Positions 13,101 to 25,100 of a DNA stretch of 64,000 nt are shown in pieces (the first letter of the stretch is position 1; each line of letters opens with the position of its first letter). A program made the position numbers and the translations under genes. The notes beneath the pieces were generated by a model. That model did not search any database, had not been told where the DNA came from, and saw nothing but the letters and a program-made list of their open reading frames with translations. The DNA lies in NCBI GenBank assembly GCA_005406025.1, contig BGZK01000184.1:372001-436000 (forward strand), written 5' to 3'. Source of the DNA: Eumeta japonica (Eukaryota; Arthropoda; Insecta; Lepidoptera; Psychidae).

Positions 13101-16100
13101 AAGGCGAAGGTGCTCTGGTGATTCGGGGCACTTGTAATTTGAGTTCATTGAGGAACACGAGTCCCTTGGACATTCCGATGGACAAGCTTCCCAATGTTCG
13201 TTCTTCGGACATGATTTATTAGCTGCATAATAAAATATTGTTATTAACATATAAAAATTAAACAATATAAATAAATTTGAAAATAGTCAACAATTTCATT
13301 GGAACATTAAAACGATTTTAGAGAACCACGATCTTAGAAAACAAATTTGATTACGAAAATCGTCTCTCATCTGTCTACTTTTGGGGTATACACTCATTCT
13401 GAAGTATTTAATTTGAAACAAAATTCATTAACAGTGAGCAGTTGTCAATTTTTTATTTGCTGTAAAGACTTAGCATGTTAATATAAAAATTATTAAAAAA
13501 TTGTTTTAATACAAAAAAATTCCGTAATACACACAAAATTTTTATAACTTTCTCAAATCTTGTTCTTTGGCAGACAACGAAATCTATGCATACCTAGATA
13601 AGTCGCAAATTGTTCTTATATCTACTTGATCGAAATTCCTATACCAATATTTAAATTTTCGCTTCTCTAGATGACGTGACATTTTGTTAGCTAATGTCGA
13701 TTCAAATGATGTATCTATGTTCGAAGATATCATTTTTAATTCCAGACATACATCATTCTTAGATACATGGAATCGTAATTTAAATTTGGTAGACGAATAT
13801 CGGTAACGTTAAAGCGTTAGCCTTAGTAGAAATAAAAACGATTAGACACTTGTCTAGTCCTACTATTGTTGTATTGTTGCCTTATTTTTTTTTTGCATTT
13901 ACTGATGAATCTTCTCATACACCTATAACCGATATATCATTTGACCGCTTATAGAATATAAGAAGTGTTATTCCAAACCACACGAAAGTTTAAAACACTC
14001 AGCTCTAGCCTTACAATCTAATCCGCTTCGCCAACTTGGCTAGGGGAAGCCTTGATGGAAAAGTTGCCTGATCGGCAAATTGCATTTTCTGTGCAGAATT
14101 CATAAATGTTGCAGTTTTTACCAGTTTTGACTGAACAGATAAGCCACGATAAATCACGAGCTTCATACGAAATGTGCATTAATTGTGCAGAATAGGAAAT
14201 ATAAAACACCCACTGAACCCAAATCTCAAAATCATTGTCAAAAACATGTTATTTAAATTTAAGCAGTTGAGCTACCATATTATTCTGAACATTAAGATAC
14301 ATTTTCTTTTTCGTTAATATTGAATATTTTTCTGGAAATCTTAGAAATATTAGTGAAGAAGAAAGAGAAAATTTCCATCAAGATATAGAAATGATGGAGA
14401 AATACTATCAAGAAAGTTATGGTTATCATGATAGCCAAATACCCCTCCTTGGTCATGAAAGAACGATATTCAAGACAAAACCTACTAAAAAAAACCTACA
14501 AGACAAATCCAGATCTGTATAATCTCATTAAAATGCACAGTGAGTGTTTCGTGAAATGTTTTTTCGTTGAATATTGTAACTATTAAACTATTAAATGATT
14601 CCATTTTGCAATACAAACGTCTCTTCTCATGTGGCACAAAAATCTGACGTGATAGTCAGAAAATACTCACGCTGTACTATTTCGTTGAATTTAGAATAGT
14701 TTTCTTATATGAGAATAGGTATTAAAGATGGAGCAAAATTTCAATTTGTCGGCCTGATAATTTTTAATAGGTCTTTCAATAGAAATAGCCATACTATTGA
14801 ACATGAGTATTCCTGTATGATACTCTATTTTACAATTATTTCTATTATTAACACGAGAATTCATGAAATCACGTTCCCGTGGAAGTGCTATTTATTCTGC
14901 CTAGCTCATTTTTAAATTGTATTAAAATAACATCTGTAGCGCGCACTTGTCATTTATTTTAAATACAAATATTCATCGGTATACGCTCGGTAAACTTCGG
15001 CACAATCCGAGTCGGGAGCCGTTAAAAGCCGAACGCGCGCACCGGGGCAGTCCCGCCGCAGCCCGCTTGACATGTGTACGGTTATTGCAAAACGCAATGT
15101 AATTATATAATTTTAAGGTATTTCCTCTAAATAATATGTTTGCGTGTACACTAGTGGACATTATACTGATTTGTTTAATCTTTGTGTGTCGTTCTTTAAA
15201 TGATGAACCCACCGTCGCACGCTACACATTTTATTTTAAATAATGAATTATTAAAACACAGGTAACTCACGGCATTGTCTTCGTTTGACACACAGGCCAT
15301 CATGGCGTCTCACATATCCTTTTTTGCAGACGCAACCTGATTTACAAATTTTCGTGCATATTAAATTCTGCTGTTTGTAATTGTCACAAGTCCTTTGACA
15401 GTGGGCGTTGCACTGGCTGAATTCCTCATGGGGGAGAGTACACACTGGCTTTTGTGCTGTAAGTGAAAATCACAATGACGTGTATGAGAACCATATATGA
15501 AATCACGTATTAAAATTAATTACAAAAACATAAGAATACAAAAATAACTTATATAATTTATACTTATATATATATCGGATATTGGCCGTCGGTCCGACTG
15601 AAAACCTGCTATTAATCATATACATGGTTTATCCAATTTTTAACATTGAAATAACATTTGTTCACGTTTTAGAATTTTAAAGCAAATGAATAAGTTTATT
15701 TAGATATTTGTCTATCAATATTGAATTCGTACGGAGTATTTAAAACAAAGTTGATTTAGATACAGCTGAGAAATTATAACATTTCAAAAATAAAATTTCC
15801 ACGACAACATAGATATTATAATTTCAAATGTCAATTTGTAATTGAAAAAAAAAAGAATTTTTTTTATTGTAGATCAACAAATCGCATCATAAATCAACAA
15901 TTTTGCTGAATATTCCCTTTTGTGCTGTGACACCAGTTTTATTAACAAATTTAATCTTCAACAGGAAATATTCTATTTTTCTTTTTTTTGATTGTACGGG
16001 TGCAATTTTGCAATCAATTTTAATCTAAATCGCTTATAAGTCTAAAACTTGAAACTTTAAACGTATCTCAGAATTGAATGACAATGAATAAAATATGTAA

Positions 16101-19100
16101 GAAGAAAAAGATACATGAATACGAAAAAAAAATTGATGAAATCTTAGCATAGTTCGGAATTGAATGACAACGCAAGAAGACGTGGAAGAAGAAGGTAATG
16201 AATAAAAAGAAGATTTCTGAACTTTTAAACATGGCTCAAAACCGGATGAAAATGTACGAAAAAAAGAAAAATTAATGAAGAATAAGAAAATTGCATACAC
16301 TATAGGATTTAAATATTTACCCGAGACAATGTAATTCTAAATACAGATTAAAAGTATTAAAAAAATGTCCCTAAACTAAGAATAAAATAGGCAAAAACTA
16401 AAACCACAAACAGATTTCTAACCTCTTACAAATTGTCCTGAAAATTTATGACATACATTTTTAATAGCTTTTAAAATACATGTAAGATTAAACTTTGACT
16501 TATATAGTAGGTAGAGATCACAATTCTATCTATCTATCTTCTAAAGATAATGCACTCATTCTACGTAGGTATCTCCACTCCACTGGTTCTTAATTCATAT
16601 TTTTTATGCCACACTCCACCTTTACTGCCGCACGTACGAGTAGAGACTAAAAGATTAGGAAGTAGAAGCGCTCGTCAGAAAACACGTTTCCTTTTCGTAA
16701 CAACAAACAAGGCCCCATTCGCTTTATTTCCTTCATTTCTTTCCTTTCAATATGCACATTAGGCTTACATTATTTTTAGAAAAAGTACCCAAATACACAA
16801 ACTATTTCACTTGTTAAACTCTCTCATCTCCTATACATTGTCGCATTTCTTGTGGCCACGTGGCCACGTCTGACGTAGCTTGTCTCGCAAATGTAGTCCT
16901 AGCGGCATTGCAGAATGCACATTTAACATTCTTATAACAGCATATATATAATATGTACTCACGGCACTCCTGCGGTCTAACACACAGTCCGTCGCCGCGT
17001 CTGACGTAGCCCTTCTCGCAGATGCAGCCCGAACGGCATTCCAGGGTGCACACTTTATCGCCCTTGTCATAATTTTCGCAAGTGTCCTCGCATCCCGCGC
17101 CACAGCCCGTATACACTTCGTGGGGTTTCGTTGAGCATTGAGACGAGGGCGCTGTTTAGAAAATTAATTTTATATTATTTCATGGCATACACTCCTACCC
17201 GGTTTTTGTTTATATGGCATACAAACATCAATGAAGTACTAACGGCATTGTTCGGGCTTAACGCATTCCCATTTATCATTTCGAACGTAACCCTCTTTGC
17301 AAAAACAATCTTCGACGCAAATGTCGATGCAAACGCGATCAGGGTCATCGTAATTGAGACACGTGTCCGGACAAGCTGTACCGCAACTCTTGTACTCTTC
17401 GTTTTTCTTACAAATCGGGGGCGCTGTCATGTTAAACATTTTAAATTATAATTGTATAATAAATCATGATGGACGAGAAAAAATTAAAAAATTCTCTGGA
17501 ATTACCATTTTGTTACTAAGGAATACATATTCATTATTTAGTGACAAAATTAGGTGAAAAAAGTAAAAAACAAGGACTCGCTTATGATGATATGGGCATT
17601 GCTATCTCGAAAATAATAAAAAAATGGTTTTGTGCAAGTAACTCAGTTCTTAATCAATAGCGAAAATGAAATATTTGCTTTGCAATGTAAGACATAACTC
17701 CAGAATTATTTTGATACCTAAATAGGTATAGATTTTGTTGACACTTTTGTACTACTAGTCATAAACTCTGGATAAAAGGCGTCATTGGGAATATTACAGA
17801 TGTAAGTCAACGAAAAAGGTTAGCTTTGCTTCATACGCAATAAAAAAAAACCAAAAAATTATTAAATATAACTATATCAAACTAAACAACAGTTTTGGTT
17901 GTTTTTCGGCTCAATAGTCACTGCTCTAGCTGGCATTCTACAGACGTTTTTTTTCTATATCGTGTAATGGTATTTATGATATTTGTAAGCTTTCTTTCTC
18001 GTCCCGCGATCGTATATGTATTCATCTATTAAAACATTAAGTTGAGAAAACCTTTACTACGTAGAGCTTTTATTAGAGTAATTATGTGTTATTTAATTTG
18101 TAATAAAACAAACTACATTTTGATATTTGCTTGATTCCGGAGAACGAAACAAACTATTATTAGTACTTCAGTTTACCTATTTATCTGTCAGACAGTCGAC
18201 ATTCGAACTACCGTACGATTGCATGATATTTTACATTTTTTTCCTCTCAATTGGTACTATATTGTCACAGGAAGGTATTGAAACAAAATTAATTAAAATT
18301 ACTTACGAAATGAAAACGTTTCGAAGTTATACTTTTTTTGCTCATTTTTTTTTTGTGCATTTATTTAAAATATATTTTGTCTGGGAAAAAAATAATAGGT
18401 TCATCAAGTAGGTCGATATCTTATACTATTAAATTTCTCGCACATATTCTCAAGGAAAATCTGTCTTTCAAACAAAAGAGATGGGAGATTTCAAATGGTG
18501 CAATCCATTAAATGAAATTATTTTTGAATTGAATTGAATTTTAATGTGAAAGTATATTTGGGTAATTTATTTGAATAGGTGAAAATAAATAGTTTGTTTA
18601 CTTACACAAAGAATTATCTAAGCATGCTAAAATATTAAAAATTGATACCTAAAATAAAATGCTTATTATTGCGGCAACGAAATTCATTAATAATAAATCC
18701 GGTAAATTTAAAAAAAATAAAACAAGAATCAAATATTTTAATTTAAACAAGATATCATTAATACTGTAGACCAACCAGCAAAACAGTTGAATAAGAATTA
18801 GTTAACTTAGCTTGTGGTCGAATAACAGCTATGTTAACATTGCCAAAACTTATCGTGTAACTGAGATCGTCGCTATTAAAGTATGTAATAATTGAATTGA
18901 GTATTTTTCAGTTTGTTTCTCAGCAGAACAACCGAATGAAAGCAATTTACCCTAATCACCGAACGAACTTGACGAGTAATTGCATACTACTTTCTTTATC
19001 ACAATAAATAATCGTATAAGAATTTTGTTGCATTTTTTTCACTTTTGTCAACATTTAGCATACAAATCGCGTCGAGTGATTGTTTTTATTGCTTTTACTC

Positions 19101-22100
19101 GAGCATTAACAGAATTTTTATGTGATTCAAAGCAAAATAAAAACGTGTTCTCAACGTTTATAGCACATATAAATGTAGATGGATTTCTACATTTACATGT
19201 ACTATTTCGCAGATGCATTTCCCAACTAGCAATGACAATATGCACCAAAATTATAGTATGAATAAAATACAATTATATTTGTTTTTATTTTCTATAAAAA
19301 TTAGAAAGTAAGGAACACTTACTGCATTCATCTGTGGGTACGCAAATGCCACTGCTATTTCTTAAAGTACCAGGTATACAGTCACATTTTTCCCGACAAA
19401 GTTGAATACATGACCATTGGTCGGCCACGAAACGGTTTGAGCAAGTTACTGGACAACTGGATGCACAGAAATTGTATTCTTCATTGTATCCACAGGGTTT
19501 AGCTGCAAGTTTATTTTTTGTTACAAGTAAATAATAGTTTAATCGGCAAATGACATTTCTTTTGTAGTATTTTTTACTGATAATAATTTTGGTCTTGTTT
19601 CTGTACCCATTCATGTGGATTCCTTGAATATATATAATTTACGTTAAGTATATGTGTAGTACTAGTCTATTTTTTTTCGAAATATCTGCCTTAGGAAACT
19701 CACGACATTTATCAGGTTTTACGCAGGCTCCGTCCTGTCTTCTTACGTATCCTTCTGCGCAGAAACATCCCCGGACACACTGTCTCGTGCACGGTCTACC
19801 TCCGTCGTCGTAGTTATCACAAGTGTCGGGGCAACTAGTACCGCAAGACAAGAACACTTCGTTTTCTAACAAACAGTTAGGTTCTGCAGCTGAAAATAAA
19901 ATTATAACATGTAATCAACACCACATAATATGTTTGAGAACTTACCATTTCGACGTCACTGATAAACGGAAGAAAAGTAAATAAATATACAAACGTTTTC
20001 ACTTTCAATCCGAGGGTGCAAACATCTTATGTTGAATAAAAATTATTTCTCTCTTTCAAGATATCGGAACAAGGGTTGCACAATGTAAAAGCCTCTTTAT
20101 CGAGATAAATTAATTTTATGGTTACTTAGTCAAATACAAAAAAAATAACCTTGTTCATCTGTGTACCTATACGTCTGTATCTGTGTTTCTGTCTGTTCGT
20201 ATGTCACAGCCATGTGACTCTGCCATTTTTCACTGACATTATTAGGGTATGATAGGGTATGATATCATGTACCCTACATAGGTTAGGGTACATGACATAA
20301 ATAGGGTAGCTTACTAATATTTAAAATATTAATAAATTCTGTAAACTTACTGAACACGATGACTAAAAGTGAAATAAATTAAAATCGATCAATAAAAAAT
20401 ATCATTTCTTTCCTGGAAAACGATATTTAACATTATTCTAAATTGTGCTAATAAAAAATGACATCACAGGGTATTAGTGCCCTTCCTGTCTAATTAGCAA
20501 TTTAAAAAAGTCAGGTGTTCTTAAAATTATCTAAAAACGATTTCACTACACCCTTACTCAAATTAAATACCTCTAAATACAGTAATGTAACAAAAATAAT
20601 AAAATATATAATTATATAAAGGGCTTAGAAAAAAATTGAAACTGTGGTAAAGCCGTACTGAGTTCTTGATTAGCTGCAACTTGGTTACAACGCAAAAATT
20701 GGCGGCTCGATCGTAAAATAACACACTTTGACATAATACGGACATGAAGTAACAGTTTCGGCTGTTGTTTTTGTCCGGTGAGTGAGAATTTCTGAGGCTC
20801 ACTCCCCTCTCCATTCTTCATCAACCCAATCCCTGACGCTAGATATTCTATTTTCTCCCAAGAGGCCGGCATCGCACTAGTAACTTCTAGGATTGCGAGT
20901 GTCCATGGGCGACGGCGATCATCTATTCTCTAATTACTAGCCTGCTAATTTGCTCCTCTACTATATTATATGTAAAAAGGTAGCTTATCATATGTAAAAT
21001 GAAAGCAAGAAAAACTCTTTTTATTGCGTATCGCATTTGTAGTTTATTGTTATATTGATATTTAAAAATGTATTCACGGTTCTTGAATGAAGTTTTATAT
21101 TTATATATATTTATGTATATTTTGCAGTTTATTAGCTTCTAAAGTCGTTAATATTGTTTCTCTTCTCTAAATTTTCAACGAAGTGTTTGAAAATTTGAAA
21201 ATATCTCAGTAATATAATTTTGTAAATAAATTCGGAAGGGATTATTTTGGATTAAATGTGTTTATAAAGTAAATTTTTAGATGTCAATAGTAGGAATCTA
21301 ATTACCACAAAGTTTGTGAAACAAATATTGAGATTCCTTGACTTTTTATTTTCAGTCGCCAAATGAGGAAAGTACCTCTTTAACGGCTATATATCGCATT
21401 AACAGATTTTTTTTTTCGTCGCTCGACATTGACTTTCATATTTTGTATTCCGACATACCAAAAAATTGTATAGCCAAAATAGTAAAAATAATTATAATAT
21501 CACTCACGACAATCTTCCAACTTTACACAGAAGCCAATTTCGTCTCTAGCATATCCCTCCTTGCAGTAACAACCTGAAACACAAACTTTCGATGCTGCGA
21601 CAACTCCGTTTTTGTTATTGTTGTAATCTTGGCATGTGTTATCATATCCTGGTCCGCATCTCTTGAACACTTCATTTTCATCGAAACAACTTGGAGATGC
21701 TGAAAGAAAAGTATACTTACAGCTGGGATATCGATAAACATTTGATTATGGGAACATAAATATATATGCACATTAGTCTATTAAAAAATACATAAGGTTC
21801 AGTACCAAATTTTGTGTTTTTTTGTCTATCTAAATACTCGGGTTAGTGTACCCCCTTAAGCACGTTACTGTATTAAACTTTTGTCAGAAAAATTAATTAT
21901 ATAGAAAAATCTTAACTTTGCTGAACTGCCTTTGGAATTCTCGTTTTCATAAAATAAAATGATAAAGTTTTAGGATAATCTCTAGTTGGAGAGTTGACTT
22001 ATAGTAATAAATATATATTGTTAGTAACTTTCAATGGAAAGCACTGTAATGGCACGGTGCATGTTATATACCATATATATAAACGAAAATTTTATAAAAG

Positions 22101-25100
22101 CTTAAAAAATCATTTTAACAATGAAACTCTTTCAATGTTTCTATTATTTACAAAAAATGGTCACTATAACGCATGGCAGGTATCAAACAGTTCCATATAA
22201 AAAAATCAAATATTTAAATCAATACGAGTTCAATAAACCGTAATGCCGTTGACGGCAACCGATACCGAACTGAGAACAACTTACGACATTTATCGATCGG
22301 CACGCACTCCCCGAATTCGTTTTCGACATATCCATCTTCGCAGAAGCAACCGTCGATGCAGCCGTCGCCGTGGTCATGGTCGGGGTCGTAGATGCTGTCA
22401 CAGCGGTCGGGGAATACGGGACCGCATTTCTTATAAACCCTATGAGGGCCACATTCCGGCGTCGTTGGGGGCGACGGTGGCTCTGAAATTAAAAAAATCA
22501 CTTTAAAAACGATATTCAATATTATACCGAGAGAAATTATTTTATTGTTTTCTCTTTTTTATTATAATAATAATATCTTCGGACACAACTAGATCACCAT
22601 CTGGTCCCAATTAAGCAATAAGACTTGTACTATGAGTACCAGATAGTCCGTATAATGCATAAATACTTTTTTTTGTAAATTTATACATATAATATATAGA
22701 AACACCCAGACTCAAAATAAACATTAATTTTTTAATCAAATAAATAAATGTTTGTCTTGTGCTGGAACCGAACCCACGCACGCCCCCAGCGTAGCGAGTA
22801 GGGTCACTACCAACTGTGACAATCAGGCAATTTTATTTTATGATTTAAATAGATTTTAATATCTGATTTAGAAAATGTTGTATATATTAAAAAAAAACCT
22901 TTTTCACGTTCAACTCTATGATACATTTAGGAAATTTGAAATTACCAAGAGGACATTGTTCTGAGCGTATGCACTGCCCATATTCGTTCCGGAGGTATCC
23001 CGGCAGACAGTCACATCCTGATTCACAGGGCTGAGGTACGACACACCTGTACATGGTATATATGGAGGCACACGTTTGCGGTGGACAAAGAATTTTACAA
23101 GTTTTCGCCACCTCGTTGATGCCGCAGGTCTGGTTTTTAGCTAAAAGAGATTATTAAATTAATAGATAAATTTAAATCGTAATATTGCATGGAAATCTTC
23201 AAACATAATAATTTTACAATAATCATGACTTGTTTAAAAAATATGAATAATTAATTATACGGAGAGCATGCACAGCGAATGAGTCATTTTTATTTGAATT
23301 AAATTCACACATACCGGTTTAAACGCTAGATTTAATTCAAAGCAACATAAGTTACGTCATAAGTGCAATCGACATATTATATCACAAAATGTTTAAACAT
23401 ACGGAAAATCATAATACTTACGGCATTTCTTTTCGGGCACACAAACTCCTTTGTCGTTCCTCAGGTAGCCATCGTCGCACACGCAGTCTGAGTAGCAGGG
23501 CAAGGACGTATTGGGCAGCTTGGGGCACTTGTAGTGCGGGTTGCGCCCGGCGCAGGAGTCGCGCGGGCACCACTCGGGGCATTCCTCCCAGTGCTCATGT
23601 TTTGGGCAGAAGTTAGCTGAGAAAAAAGAACAATACAAAAATATTTAACCAAAACTTATATAGTTTTCCATAACAGACAAAAAAAAAACGATTAAACATA
23701 GAAAAGTTGCATAAGAAATAATTTTATTAGGTAATCAAATTGTATCAGAAATAACGAAAACTAAAAAAATAGCAAGAAAAATGAAAAGGATCCTTTACGT
23801 TTAATTTCTATCATGAATAGAGCCAATAATTTGTTTGCCATTTTAAATAACTCACAATGGATAATTTTCTACCAAAGATGCTTTCTTTTTTATATTTACT
23901 TTTATAAATATGAAACTATTTGTTATTTAAAAAGTCTCTAAAATCAATATATATTCTGCTTCGATTAAAACAATTAATAGATCCCTAATTACATTTAAAT
24001 TGTATTGTCTTTAACGTTTAAAAAAATCACCTACTGAATATCAGTGGGGTAGCAGGCCCGCTCAATTTTCATAAAGATTATTTCAAAAATAATAAATCAT
24101 TTGGAAAATTAATGAAAACCTTATTAAAGCTTTCTTTAATAATATCCATACCATGATATGTCTTTTTGTGTTATGTTTATGACGCTGCCTAAAAGTCTAT
24201 TTTATAATTTTAGTATGCGTATAATAATACATTGAAAAACTTGTTTTTGCCCCCAGCTCCACCCGCGTGAACATCGAATGAATTCTGTCATCTTTTCTAT
24301 TGACCAACTAACCAGTCAACAATAATCTCGGTCTTTTTCCTGTTTGTGATGCCAATCCTAGCCCGATGTTTGATTGCGATTCTGGTTTCGACTTACATTC
24401 CGGTTCTGTTCAATATATTCATAACGTAAAAAATAACAGCGAAACGATGTATTACACCGGGTATAAACCATAACCATACTAAACTTTATCATATTCTGTC
24501 GAATGTTTTTGCGGAGTTCGCAAACAAATACACAGTTTACAGACAGACCAAAATTCTAAAAACTATTGACATATTTTCTATCAACATTTCTAATATCCAA
24601 CAGAGTAGTTTTTTTTTAAATATTTCGATATTTATTTTTTTACCGTTTTATTATGGATAAATTCAATTTCAACGTAATCTAAAATTAAATATTAATCAAT
24701 CAGATTCAAAATGTTGGAAACTTGCTAAACTAATCACGCTGAACGACTACCGTGAACTAGTTTTATTTCTATTTAAATATTACATCTTTTACAAAGGGAA
24801 ACCTCCTTCAAGTTGAGGAATCGAAATTTTGGTAGTAGATATATGTAAAAACGTTCTTTGATGACATAATTTTTCATGTTATTGACTTGAATTTATCATT
24901 TACGAGTGCACAATTTGATAACTATTATAAGAGAGAAAAATATAATAAAGATAGCTCTTTTAAAACAGACATTTACATTGTACATGCGAACAGGACCGAT
25001 TTACGTCTCCAAATTTTGTACGTAGATTAATCTATAGAAATAATTCACAAGGACGGTAGGATTTTAGAGAAATTCGTTCTAGATTTTATTTTAAACGAAA

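Larger units (their letters stand above)
15457..16962. other. Intron 12
   Basis: It holds a dispersed repeat (about 15985-16330) and the relic TIL half exon (16841-16924). Confidence 0.5.

Noticed and set aside
19903..20872. Missed TIL exon between TIL-7 and TIL-8
   Set aside because: No cysteine-rich frame with flanking phase-1 splice sites was found; the open frames at 20563-20872 belong to a SINE and filler.
22243..22506. + strand Arg-rich frame over TIL-6 (and similar ones over TIL-3, TIL-15, TIL-17)
   Set aside because: These are antisense shadows of GC-richer TIL exons; splice sites and cysteine spacing support the minus strand.
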